From: Melampsora larici-populina 98AG31
Lineage: Eukaryota; Basidiomycota; Pucciniomycetes; Pucciniales; Melampsoraceae
Assembly (NCBI RefSeq): GCF_000204055.1
Contig: NW_006768781.1
Coordinates: 204,845 to 268,844, forward strand
Direction: 5' to 3'
Length of the DNA stretch: 64,000 nucleotides
In this document: positions 1 through 13,035 of the stretch, piece after piece
Layout of the letters: every line of letters begins with the position of its first letter
How positions within the stretch are numbered: the first letter of the stretch is position 1
Notes under the pieces: model-generated
Databases searched by the model: none
What the model saw: only the letters and a program-made list of their open reading frames with translations
Told to the model about the DNA's origin: nothing
Translations under genes and position numbers: made by a program

Positions 1-1489
1 GGTTGGGCAAAAATGAGGAATTTTTATCTCGAAGCTGTCAATTACGTAAATATGGTGACTCCTTTGGAGCTTAATGATCACGAGCAACTATTCAGATTTA
101 TCGAATCGATGTACTTATAAATTGCGAGGCGTTGAGGCTTCCCCTGTTGAGGTTGGAAAGTGTAGAGACTCGTATGAGGAATCCTCTGGTATGGATAGGT
201 TTCAAAAGATCTCAAAGTCAAAACCGAGTGCTATTCACTCAATGTCCTCTCCCTTCCAAATTCATTCAAATCAATTGAAGAGATCGAAGGAAAATTTGAG
301 AGTTTCTCAAATGACAGGAGTAGAAGACTCTCTGACGCCTCCGCAGCAAGTTACAGAGGATGCAATTTCCCAAAAAATTGGGCTTGAATAACTCAGTATC
401 CATTTGGATTAGGAGGGTGAGACTGGCACAGGTGTATGTAGGGCAATTCAGAGAAGGGTGCATTTCTTGGGTCTGGAGGATTTTTGTAAGCAGGATTATG
501 CTGTGTATCAGATTGAAAAGTGCCCCAGCCAAAGGTCCACAGGCTCACACGCCAAAATCTGTGGATAAGCTATAAGTCTCTCTCTCGACTACTCGTTCGT
601 CCGAGAGGGACTTAGTTAGGTTAGACTGTACGCCATCAAGGTCGACTTTTCATTATGTCATTGGCAAGCATAATCGAGTGAAGTCAAGCGTTCTGTTGAT
701 CTTCAGATCGGGCCACGATACTTACCTGGTATAGATTTCAATCCCTGTATTTGTCATTTTCAATCGACTTCAACATCGTTGAATACAACAAATCGATCTC
801 AGACCTTGGATAAAGAACCATCAGGATTGGGTATAATGGTGCGATGAGAAGTGTCGTTTCGTGGAATTATCGAAATTCTCTCGTTTCAGTCAGAACAGCA
901 GTTTGTCTAAAACTATTTCAAGGTTTAGTACAATGATTTTGGTGTTTTGAGTGCAAATTTGGGTTTTGGTCGCCGCAGTTCTCTTGAATGTCCTGTACGG
1001 CCCGGGTGGATGTCCCATTTACCTTTTTTGGGATAATATAAGAACGAATTATGATAAGGAAATTTTGAGAGCGGGCCGTTTTAGTTGAGAAGCATGCGCT
1101 CATTTTTCATTATGAGGTTATGGGAGGTTGGTAATGGTACTTCGCGAGAAATGGTGATGCAAGAAAAAAGAGCGATGTACCGAGGGATCTCACGCCAGAA
1201 TTTCGAGATAGCGCGTAAGTCCCTCTCTGGAGTTGGTGGTTAGGTCCAGACTGGGACTTAGTTAAGTTTGGAGTCAATGTCACTCATGAGTTGTTGAACA
1301 ATCACGATTCACAGTCCTGTGAGGTGTATATGTACAATCTGTATGTACACACCTCTATAATAATTTTTGCAAATTACCCAGGACAAGACTTTTTTTAGAC
1401 TCCGAAAGTCCATTCGCAAAAGCCAGCCGCATCTATCCCCCTCTCAACGCAAGCTCTCGAACGATCTCACTTGACACAACTCAAACAAT
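1..1489. other. Gene-poor start of window with diverged transposon ends
   Basis: I see no convincing gene here; the open frames are short and lack recognisable domains. Two stretches, about 545-624 and 1190-1270, resemble the right end of the DUF6589/helicase transposon at 18508-25540. Each has CACGCC, then a GATA, then (G)TAAGTC, a short hairpin-forming spacer, and a terminal GGGACTTAGTTA. Both are in the same orientation and no matching left end is visible, so they look like remnants or ends of copies truncated by the window start. The last 150 bases are probably the promoter and 5' UTR of the downstream leucine gene. Confidence 0.5.
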
Positions 1490-2937
<1,448 letters not shown>

Positions 2938-4525
2938 AGTCATTTTGAAACTTTTACACCATATCTCCTATTTGCCATTTCTCATTGTATGCACTAGAGC
3001 TGTCTGCTTGGCAGCGATAAAATACCTGGGCAATAGTATAGTGACCTTGAGAAATTGCGAGGACCATCTCACTCACAGTCTTCAGATGATTCTCATTTAT
3101 ACTAACACCCGGTTCCAACGGTGCCAGACCTCCAAAGTTTGGTGAGATTGCTGCTGTTTTGAGAATACCAATTCGCAACCCTCTCATTAGTTCGCTCGAC
3201 TCAATCTTGTCATCGTGCCCATCCTTTACAAGCGATAGGCTCACCTCATAATTGATTATATCAAACGCCAAGCAAATATTCGCTGACAATTGCAGACAGA
3301 CACTTCCACAACAAAACAACGGTGATCGTGGGCAGGTACGGCAATTGTTGAAATTAGTAAGTGTACTCTTGGTCAGACCAGCTTCCTGGAAAGCGCTATG
3401 GCATCCTGATGCATTGTCTGTTTACCGTCAGAAAGCTTTGGGTCTACAACCACGATCGCGGTAGGTCATCAGTTTAAAACTCAACTTGTCGCTGGCATGA
3501 TTGCTGGAGGCTTATATGCATCACTTTTACACACCTAACAATGTAGCCAGGGTGTCTCGATTCCACTATTGCAAACGAGTTTTCGAGAGCATATAAACAC
3601 TGCAGCCGACGGCAATCTCAGTGACGCTGTATCACAAGTTATCGGTCAGGACTAACGCACTTAGATCAGGCAGGAAGCAAGGTTGGCTGACATTATATTT
3701 GCTTGGTACAAAATTATCGGCTTCCGCGTCGCCAGCCTCCGTGCTTGATAACACCCTTGACACACATAGTCCAGCTTGCACTCGGGACGGTGACTAGCTC
3801 AAGTCACAAAAGGCTGTCTCTACTCCTTGTACGAGGGGTGAGTTAAACAGCTCATAAAAGTCTCAACCGGTTCGAAAACAATAAACACAGACCAAATACA
3901 TAGACTCCGATGATGCTCACCGGACGACCAACTTGAGAAGATGCAGCGCAAGTTGACGTTGATTATAGAACGATAACTGTTTATTACCTTGTACCCAAAA
4001 AGCAATTGACTTGCAAGGTGAGTAAATTTGATCATTGTGTTCAAAGAAGCCAAATTCACCATAGTTCCTCACTCTATCTTCTCGACTTGATTTGCAGGAC
4101 GACCTGGACCGGGTTCTCCCTTACACTCCACCATCACATTTTCTTTCACACCAAGAATCCACATTGTCGGCCCTGGTGCACCTTTTTCATTATAGATTTA
4201 ACATCACTTGCTTTTTGGCAAGCCAAATTTGCCCAGGTCATATTTGAGGACGTTGTTCCGCCCAGCTTCACATTATCAGACCATTTTACCCTTTGAAAGG
4301 GATCATATAAAGCTCAACCTCTTCTCAAACCGTGTGCTTTTCGCTCTGCCTTCCACAACAACAATACCTTTTTCTGCAGAATCTTCCTTAAGCTGTTAAA
4401 CCGCATTTAGCAATCAACTTACCCCTCATTATAGTCACACTTCTTATCACTCAGCAAAACCGCATCACACATCTTCATTTGACCCTTCTTCCATTTTTTT
4501 TCCTCTTCACTCTATCATCAACAAC
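2938..4525. other. Intergenic stretch
   Basis: This holds the 3' UTR of the isopropylmalate dehydrogenase gene and the upstream region of the GH26 gene. The short open frames on both strands show no recognisable domain or splice-linked continuation. From about 4320 the sequence becomes C/T-rich (CTTCTC, TCATCAACAACATG), typical of a fungal 5' UTR leading to the ATG at 4526. Confidence 0.4.
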
Positions 4526-6073
4526 ATGCATTCTTTCCTTACATTACAAATCGTTGTTCTGGGCTTGAGCTTCAGCACCTTCTTGTCCGCAGCGCAAGCC
4601 GTCGCGGCCTCTTCTGAAATATCCCCTCATACCATCGCTAGTCGAAATCACAGGCGACATCATGGTAAGATCCTTCATTATTCCTTTCAAATTCTTGAGG
4701 TCTTCAGTGAAGTTAAGAGCTAACTGTACATTAAAATTCTTATCCTCCCAGCCCGTAAACATCGTAGAGGCAAACAAACAAGCTGCTATGTCTCGAACAA
4801 GAAGAAAACTAAGACTTCTTACAAAGTTATCACCAAGCAACTAAATGGACATGTCAGCGTCAACTCAACCAGTTCCGAAACGCACGACTCAAGCTCTCCT
4901 GATACCTTAATGGGCCTAGTACCTGGCCAACTCACCGCAAACAATGTCTAGTAAGTCAAAATTACACAAAGAAAAATCACAACGTACAAGACGGCCCATT
5001 GATATGGTTTGTATCCATCTTATTTTCTCTAGTATTGGGTTCTTGCCTGACGAAGGTGACGCCGGTGGTAGCCGAACAACTATGGCTCAAATCAACGAGG
5101 CCGTTGGTACCAAGTCAGCTGCCTATGGCTGGTATGCTCAAGCACATAGTGGAACTCCTTTCGATGGATCACAACTTCTCGCAGTTATGGAAGACGTCAA
5201 AGCTTGTAATTGCGTGTTCCAACCAGCCGTGATGCCTATTGGCGGATGGGAAGGCCTCACCGAGTCTGATAACAGTCAAGCAATTGCGATGTGCGTTTTT
5301 CCGGATTTATTCAAGATACATTTTCTTCTCAAATGTACTAACTTTTTCGATCTTTTTGCTATCTACTCACCTGCTACTTTCACAGTGCCAAAGTTATGAA
5401 GAAATTCACTGATCAGGGCATTCCTGTGTGGCTGAGGTTTGCTCATGAGATGAATTAGTGAGTCCATTTGACACATGGATAATCCTTCCTTGACTCGCAT
5501 GCTCACTTTCAATGTTCTACTGCAGCTATCAAACCGATGGTACATACGTTGGCAATGCTAACGACTTCAAGGCAGGCTGGGCAGCAGTAGCAGCGGCTTG
5601 TAAGAAGATCGCACCTGAGGTCAAGATGTGGTGGACTCCAAATGTAGCAGCAGACTCCAGCTATGCTAGCTACGCTCCGGATGACATGTCCACTGTTGAT
5701 CTTGTCGGAATTGACTATTACCCAAAGTCAATCTCCACCGGTACTGAGTTCGTCGATACCATGAAAGGATTCCATGACAAGTATGCTGTAGACGGTAGGA
5801 TGTTTGCCATTGGTGAAATCGGGTATGTGAAATTGTTTGCCTCTCGAGCCTTTGCAGAAAACCTGACATACGTACATTTTCTATAGACTGGGATACGCAG
5901 GTTCGAAAGCTGACAGAATCTCCTGGTTGAAGCAAATCATCGCCGCCAAGGACCAACTTCCTCGATTCATCAACGTCTCTTGGTTCAATTTCCAAAAAGG
6001 TTATGATTTCAGGATTGTGGATGTTTCCGACGGTGGATTATTGGGTTTACTGAAGGGCCTCTTGTCCCTTTGA
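4526..6073 (+). CDS. Secreted GH26 beta-mannanase-like glycoside hydrolase
   Basis: Six exons join in frame: 4526-4664, 4752-4950, 5033-5290, 5386-5457, 5526-5822 and 5887-6073, giving 383 residues. The protein opens with a hydrophobic secretion signal (LQIVVLGLSFSTFLSA). A basic, Ser/Thr-rich linker of about 80 residues follows, then the catalytic domain. GH26 marks are YIGFLPDEGDAGG, WLRFAHEMNY (the Glu is the expected acid/base), WWTPN, DLVGIDYYP and AIGEIGLGY (the Glu is the expected nucleophile). GH26 enzymes mostly cleave beta-1,4-mannans by a retaining mechanism; the exact substrate here is inferred. A secreted role on plant or fungal wall mannan would suit a rust fungus. The gene converges with the Nudix gene downstream. 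Confidence 0.85.
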
Positions 6074-6596
6074 ACCTTTCCTCATGGGCTTCATCATATT
6101 CCCCCTGCTGATACCTTTTCCTTCTCACCAAAGCATTTCATTTTATATTTCACGGTGTATTATGTTTCAGTTCTTGCAGCCCTTTTGTTTTACTTCGGAC
6201 TTTTTTTTATCTTCGCATTTTGGTTTATGTTCAAGTGGTACACCTCCTATCGGGCTATTTATTTTTCTCTCTCATTTAGCATCGTTTTATCTTATCATTA
6301 CCTGATAGTCATAATCTAGTAATCATGTATTCAATCACCCATGAGTAAAGCATCTTATATCAGTGTAGCCTTTAACACACCCTTCAATGATCAATCGACC
6401 CCCATCATCACGCTGGACAAAGATTATAACATCTTTTTCAGGCCTTGACGCACGAGTCCTGATAAAACACGTTGCCACATTTAATTTCAAACTTTACAAT
6501 TGACCATTGGCAGGGTTCGTCTTTAATTAACATATCGGAAAATAATGTAATAACAGTGCCGAAGAGGATAATAGATATATATGCTTGAGTCGTTCT
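6074..6596. other. Convergent 3' region
   Basis: This T-rich spacer lies between the 3' end of the GH26 gene and the 3' end of the minus-strand Nudix gene. I see no gene in it; it should hold both polyadenylation regions. Confidence 0.4.
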
Positions 6597-7232
6597 TCAA
6601 CACGTTGTATATGACGCAGATACCGTTTCACCTTCACTATTCAACCCACATATCTCCGAATCCAAAACCTTACTCAAAGCTTCAACTTGTCCATCTTGAC
6701 GCCAAGAAACTAAATCAGAAGCTTCTTTTCTTTTAACCCATTTTCTTTCTCTTTCTAATCGTTCTGGCCATTCATTTAATTCTTCAATCACTTCAATTAA
6801 CCAAAATGTATATTCTGCTCTTGGAATAAAGTGTGTGGAAGTCGAACTTGATTTTTTATGTGGTTTTTTGTCTTGAGATTGGTGTAGCTGTCGAATCACT
6901 TTTCCACGGATTCCAGCTATTTGACAAAAAAAACCAAGTCAAGGAGATCGTTAAAAAACTGACAGATAGTAAAGAAAAAGACGCCAAAGTCGTTAAATAA
7001 ATCTGAAGTAATCTTTTAACAAACCTTCCTCCCAAGCTTCACGTAAAGCAGATCTACCTGAATGATTTCCATCTATATCAACTTCGATTTGACCTTTAGG
7101 AAAAATCCAAGAATCTAAATGTTTTCTTGAAGAAACTAAAAGAAAGTCTGTCATTTCTGATGACTTTCCAGGAGAACGACGAAATGGTATAGCAACTGCT
7201 ACCTGACGAGGATTGATTTTGGTATTCTCCAT
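6597..7232 (-). CDS. Nudix hydrolase, diphosphoinositol-polyphosphate phosphohydrolase type
   Basis: Two exons on the minus strand (7232-7025 and 6916-6597, intron of 108 nt) give 175 residues. Across the junction the Nudix box is complete: PKGQIEVD, then SALREAWEEAGIRGK. This is G-x5-E followed by a REUxEExGU core, which coordinates the catalytic metal. The segments WIFPKGQ and RKHLDSWIFPKG resemble the DIPP/Aps1 group, which removes the beta phosphate from inositol pyrophosphates or cleaves diadenosine polyphosphates. Substrate choice cannot be read from sequence, so that is an inference. A charged, lysine-rich tail follows the domain. Six extra residues lie between the box glycine and the helix compared with the shortest family members. 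Confidence 0.85.
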
Positions 7233-8464
7233 CGATCAGGAAGGTTGTGAGAAATGTTGTTTATGTGCAGAAAACCGTTATCACCAAGAAAGCTCTCAAA
7301 ACCGAAATTGGAGTAGGTACCTAAGGTAGTGACTGATGACGTCGGGTACTATTCATTCCAAATATTACACCACGGGGTAGCTGGCACGTGAAGCTCACGT
7401 GGATTTTGACTCTGCCAATAAAACACGCGCTGTCTATGTAGTACACTGTGATACCCGCTGTGAGCTACACGTGCCAGCCAGCGTGAGCTTTCCAGAGAGC
7501 TTTCATCGGGGTGCATGATGTAATTTTGTTTCCTGCACTACACACACTTCACCACAGTTTAAGTTCATAAAAACTTGACCAAATCCCTTGCTCCTGCCTC
7601 AGCAATGCCCAGCCAGGAGCAAAACACTCTGTTAAGTTCGAAATCCATACCTACACAAGTGTGAAGAGTTTTTAACGTGGTGTAGAGGTTGTGACACAGC
7701 AATTCAAACCAAACATGAGAAAATAACATCTTTTGCATCATGCATCTCTACAGGAGCTCTCTGGGGTCCTGCTTCACCCCATGTGACCACATATACTCAA
7801 GGTTATGGCTTACTTCATAACAATGTGGGCCATGTTACATCAGAATGATGCAAGCTATCTGACTTGACAACAGCGTAGAATTACTCACCCAATGAAAGGA
7901 TGAGTGACCCACCTCAGTGCCCATTCTGCCTTATTCATACTTGGTAGGGAGTCTCAAATTGGGCTTTTGAGATTTTTGCTGACAAAATGGTATGTGACAT
8001 AAGTCATCTACTCTTTGCATTGGTAAATACTACATACATATATTGCAATAATAGGAATACTACAATAATAGGAAAGATGTAATTAAAAGAGTACTGCTGA
8101 AGAACCAAGAGAAAAAGAAATTTTTAAGAACACTAAAATAGATGATGCCAAGAGACATGATATTTACATGGTCAATGGTTACTATGATGGTGTGATCAAC
8201 CTATATGAATATGGTTGGAGAAAGGTCAGACTTTGTTTTCAATCATCCTTGTTTGTATACCCCCCAATGAGCACTTGCCAACTGAGAAATTTCTTTTGTT
8301 TCTCAATGCACAGAACTTTCATTTCTGTGATTGCACAATCTGCAGACAAGGGGGGATTGAATAAAAACCAAGTATATGAGATCAGTAAATTGAAATTGTC
8401 AGCCCTGAGCCCTAATCACAGGACCATGGGCTGACAGTACCATATGTAATATTAAAATATTGTA
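7233..8464. other. Intergenic stretch with one hairpin
   Basis: No gene is recognised. At 7380-7398 and 7460-7478 lie 19-base inverted copies (18 of 19 match) containing GCTGGCACGTG, which could form a hairpin of about 100 bases upstream of the Nudix gene. The CACGTG cores are E-box-like, but nothing shows they are functional. The open frame at 8168-8434 has no recognisable domain. Confidence 0.4.
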
Positions 8465-8467
8465 TAA

Positions 8468-8840
8468 GAGCATCTCCAGTGTGGCTGAATCCAAAAACAT
8501 ATACAGGTAATTTATTTCCTTGGCTGGACAGCTGTATTTTTTATTCAGCAACAGCGCCCTCCAGCGCACTACTGAGATTCATGCTCAATACCTCTTGAGG
8601 TTCAACCCACATCACCCAAAGTCCCTTTTTGTCCAGACGTGAGCAGCCACCTACCAATCTTATTATCACAATACGTAATGAGTTCGACGTATGGACAATA
8701 ATTTTAGTCATCAATCGGTCAAAGACCGTTGGGATAGGTTGGGATACTGGGATTCAGAATATTTGGCCAGGTCAGCAAATTGGGTTTTTGACATAAATGT
8801 AACATTTAGTCATTCAGATTGGGGCGTGTTGGAGATGCTC
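8468..8840. mobile_element. MITE, PIF/Harbinger-like ends
   Basis: A 373-bp non-coding element starts GAGCATCTCCAGTG and ends CGTGTTGGAGATGCTC, so the outermost 11-12 bases are inverted copies. It is flanked on both sides by TAA (8465-8467 and 8841-8843). A 3-bp TWA target duplication with such ends is the pattern of PIF/Harbinger-derived MITEs. It carries no open frame of note. Confidence 0.7.
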
Positions 8841-8843
8841 TAA

Positions 8844-11300
8844 AGCCCTAAGCTAAATCCCAAGGCTCAGTGTCAAGAGCCACTTGAACACATGTACACC
8901 ACGGGGGGATCCTGGGTCAGAAGTTGATCCTGAATAGTCTTAAAAACGTCGGATCATATTCTGACCCAAAGCTCGCCCCTGGGTAGACCGACGGCCACCC
9001 CGGGCTGGCCTTCCTTGGCCGCCCCTGTTTGAGCCCAGAACATCCTGCAGCCTGACTAGTAGTCGCGCCATGCGGACCCATAGGCGGCCTGTTTGGCCAG
9101 CAGTCGGTATTGCGCGGCACCTTCCCAAAACTGACTGCTGAGCCATGCAGGACAGGGCAGGACAGACTTCGCAAAGCGTCCCCTGCGTACAAGTTTTTCT
9201 TGTGTCGCGTGCTCCCCCCTGGGTTCTGGTCTTTCTCGCGTGCTGTCTTGAGATACAAGATGCCCACTCCTTTGGTTTCCCCCCCAAGCATCATCCACAA
9301 GTTTGAGTTTTTGTCTTTTGAAGAATTTATAACTTCTCAGTCACCTTCACAGTTTTCAACTGCTCTCAATTACCTTCGCTCCACAAGTTGTGTGTCGAGG
9401 GCTCTATACACTAAGGCGTAAGCAGTTACTCTCAACTATTTCGCATTCATCTTTCAAGGGAGATTCATCCATTCCTGTTGCGTACAATAATCGATTTCCC
9501 AGGAACCAAGAAGAGAAGTGTGAGTAAGTCAGGTGTTTCAATGCTCTTTAACAAGTTTCAAGCCCTCACCTATCTTCTTTTGTATTCCCATTAAATTGTA
9601 TTCTCACCTCCACTCTCTCCTAACCTCTTCAAATTCTATTGAAAAAATGAACTGTTGATTTTGGATCAAGTAATAAGTCATGGTAAGGAAGAAGACAGAG
9701 CTTCTGGAAGTCGTTCTCTACCATTCTTTTGCATCAAGACATGTGCATTAAGATGATTTCATGTTTCATATGCTTTGGTACAACCAGGATACATACAACC
9801 GTAAAGTCTCTTGATCTATATTTTCAAAAAAGCAAAGGAAAATTAAACCGTTGTTCATTCCTTTTGCTTTAAGTTTTGGCTCTTTGCAGACCAGTTACAG
9901 TCCTACATGTTTCAAATAATCTTGCTGGGTCTAAAATTTTGGTTAAATAGGAAACAAACAGACTTTTTCAAATCTTCTCCTTGGTTGTTTTTGTTGTGAA
10001 GGTGCGGGTTGTAAACAAAACGCTTTCCAATACTGATATTCTTCAATATGAGACAAAATTTGATGAGGAGAGATTGAATGATTTGAAGTATGTAGTTTGA
10101 TTAACAGTTTCTGTGTAAAAATTTGATTTATTCCAAAAAAACACTTCCGATTTAATTCTTTTTGAATCATGTTGTAGAACTCGAGATTTCTTGGGACTAG
10201 ATAAAGGATGGGAAAGAGGAGATTGTTTCCTTTTTGATCATTTTTTGTTATTCCTTTGTTGATGATTGGAATCTTGCCACAATTGACAGAGAAATCAATC
10301 AGAATTCAATCATATTGAAATTCCAAAAAATGTTTTCATTTCTTTTTCAATGATCTCTCCATTCAGTCATTTGTTCAATACAATAGTTTCTTCCACTGTT
10401 TGAGTTCCCCCCCTAGTAATGCACTCCACTGTACGCCCTCTATGAACCGTGTTGGATCGTCACAGCTGCTCATGCCCCAATTGAATTGCCAGCGCGGATG
10501 AGGCGCAATGGGGTTTGGCCCCAAGGGAATGAGTCTCTTTGGGTTTTGAACATAGCCTGCTGACCGTCAAAGGGTTGCGCAAGGCCAAACCTCAGGCGTG
10601 ACAAAGCCGCCCTCATGCTGGGCGGCCAGGCCTCCTTTTGTTTGGCACACGGTTGTCGCCAAACTGGCTACCCGCAGGCCGTCAGTCTCCCCGCAATGAT
10701 TGGTGGTCTGCTGGTGGCCGGCTGGGACAACCATTTGGTGGTCAGGGTGCCCCCGTGGTGTATGTGATGTTTTAATACACAATAAACCTAACCCAAACAT
10801 CGACCACAAGCTGACACGTGAATAGACAAGACTCACACACCAACCACAAGTTGACACTGGAACTGAGACTATATAAACCCCCCCTTCTTCCCTAGAATCA
10901 TTCCACATATTTTACTACCATCACAACACAGAACCACATTTACTTGACTCCTATTGAGAGGATCTTTGAATACATGGTTAGTTGTGTAGTTTGTTAAAGA
11001 CCATTCTTTAGAATTACGGGTTCCATTTCTGAACACCCAAGGTACCAATGTCTACAAGCCCAGGGCATTCATTGTCTCTAGAAATAAACCTTAAAGTAGC
11101 AAAGCTTCCTCCTTTTTAAGGAGTCTGAAGTAGCCTTCAGGATCTTTGGTTTACCAAAGTGTGAAGCCTGCCCCTTGCAGTCTCACAATGTGAGAGTGCA
11201 CTAGCTCTTGATTACCTTAGTCTTCTCTTCTCTTTCTAAAATCCTCTTCTTAGAGGATCAGTGTAGAGGACACCCAACAGACGCGCACTCCTCACAGAAA
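8844..11300. other. Repeat-like stretch with two GC-rich islands
   Basis: No gene is recognised. Two islands, roughly 8895-9250 and 10430-10750, are clearly richer in G and C than the AT-rich sequence around them. They read open in several frames at once, which reflects composition rather than coding. A TATATAAA-like box at about 10869 followed by C-rich sequence could be a transposon promoter. The stretch 9310-10420 is AT-rich, with nothing supported. Confidence 0.35.
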
Positions 11301-11681
11301 TCATGAAGTCAAAATGATTGACAACATGAAAGACCTACTCGATATGGCCACAGGTATTGAGGAAGATGAAGCACAGACCAATGTAACAAAGGATATATGT
11401 AAACACCATGTAAATATCCTTGTAGCAAGTCAATGTTGTGGTGATCTATTTATGGGATCAATCAAGAAAATTAATCACTATAACTTTATCAAATTATTAG
11501 GAAACTTCAGTGTAGTAGAAAATTCGAAATGAAGGTTTTTAGATCAATTGAAACTCTTAGAGGCTTATGTGTAGTTATTAACTCAATATTGTGTCATCTT
11601 ATTTCAAATATATTCTTAAGATCATTATACTTTACTTACAAAGTTTTTACAAAAAGACCAAAAAAGAAAAGATAAGAAAAA

Positions 11682-13035
11682 GGATCCCACTATTTAGCGC
11701 CCCTTTGGCTGATATCCGGCGCCCCTCGAGTTTTTCCCAATACCCGCGCGGTCCGTCGATACTCGAACTTTTTCACGCTAATTTCACACCCTCGGACCTC
11801 AGGGGCACCAATAGGGCTCCCTAAGGGGGCACAATTTACCAAAAGGGCCCTTAAATGTCTTATTTGATGCCCCTCCATCCTTTCTGGGGGGCATCGAAGA
11901 TAATTAAAAGAAAATGCAGGGGCTCCCAAGTTGTTTGGTGCCCCTTGGACTGCACAGACATCGGCCCCCAAACAGTCATGGGCGCTATCTATCCATACTA
12001 CTACAAAAAGAGCTCCCCTCTCGCCCATCACAAACTCTCTTCCCTCGTCTGATTTTTCTTCCTTTCCCTGTCTCCCACTGATCACATACAAATACAACCT
12101 TAACCTTGATTTGGCACATCCAAAACAACCATAACCAGGACCCAGGAATGCGCCTATAGAGGTATGTAATGTAACTCGTTTTTTAGTTTTTGGGCTCTAC
12201 ACTACACACCACTTGTCGTAACAAGGTCCAGAGCACTTCAAAAGATGCGCATGGTCCAGAGCTATCGAATGAGCCTAGCCCGAGGTCCGAGGCTTTGCTA
12301 CTTTTGGCGTAAAATGGAAAGGCACAAAAAAAATTTGTGCCTCCGAGGCCTGATTCCGACATTCAATTTTGAGCCATTTTTGGCCGTTACATCCAATTAT
12401 CTCTGGAACCATAGGTGCTATGAGGTTGAAAGCTAGCTTAAATGAAAGCCCTCCTTCTCACGCACATTTTGCGCTACTGTAGGTGCTGTGATAAGGTGAT
12501 TTAGTACTCTAAAACCCCGCCAACAAAATGTCGGAATTTACATTACATACCTCTATAGGCGCATTCCTGGGTCCTCCATAACCTCACTGATTACCACTAA
12601 TAACACCTTAACCTCACTAACTACACCTTCACCTTCTCTGGTATTCTCACATCATCGTTCAGACTTTCAAAACTTCGAAACTTCGAAATTTGATACACTA
12701 TGCTATGCCTTATGCCTTGTGTGTTCAATTTAAGATGCATTTTATGCCAACTACGGTCTGTTGCCCATTGAGCAAGCTAGCTTCACTCGCAAATATCGAT
12801 TATGTCCAAAATCGAAAATCGAAGAAAGTTTTATGACAATATCATGACAATGACAATTTATGAGAGAAAAACGATTGAACGTTTGTATGTATGTACATGA
12901 GAAGAAAGCGGTAAAATGTGGGTGCCCCTTTTTGCCCCTTTTTTTTACAAAGGGGCGCCGGAATCATTTGTAGCCCCATGTCTGACCCGAAATGGGGCGC
13001 CGATACTGTTCCGAGGGCGCTAAATAGTGGGATCC
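11682..13035. mobile_element. Non-autonomous DNA transposon inserted in repeat copy A
   Basis: The ends are inverted copies of GGATCCCACTATTTAGCGCCC (about 21 bases identical), followed inward by a subterminal zone dense in GGCGCCCC-like motifs. It is flanked by TAAGAAAAA (11673-11681 and 13036-13044). Copy B of the surrounding repeat shows this target once, uninterrupted, at about 46134-46142, so the insertion and its 9-bp duplication are directly visible. No transposase gene is present. The 9-bp duplication suggests mobilisation by a Mutator-like or similar enzyme. It contains a second, smaller insertion. Confidence 0.8.
12137..12575. mobile_element. hAT-type MITE nested inside the 1354-bp element
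   Basis: A 439-bp element has near-perfect terminal inverted repeats of about 38 bases, beginning AGGACCCAGGAATGCGCC. It is flanked by the 8-bp direct repeat CCATAACC (12129-12136 and 12576-12583), the duplication length typical of hAT elements. There is no coding sequence. The sharp ends and intact duplication indicate a fairly recent insertion. Confidence 0.8.

Noticed and set aside
2954..3319. 121-codon minus-strand frame after the isopropylmalate dehydrogenase gene
   Set aside because: No family recognised and no splice evidence; likely 3' UTR or spacer.
11314..11532. 72-codon plus-strand frame at the start of repeat copy A
   Set aside because: Part of the dispersed repeat; copy B has no matching open frame, so coding is unlikely.
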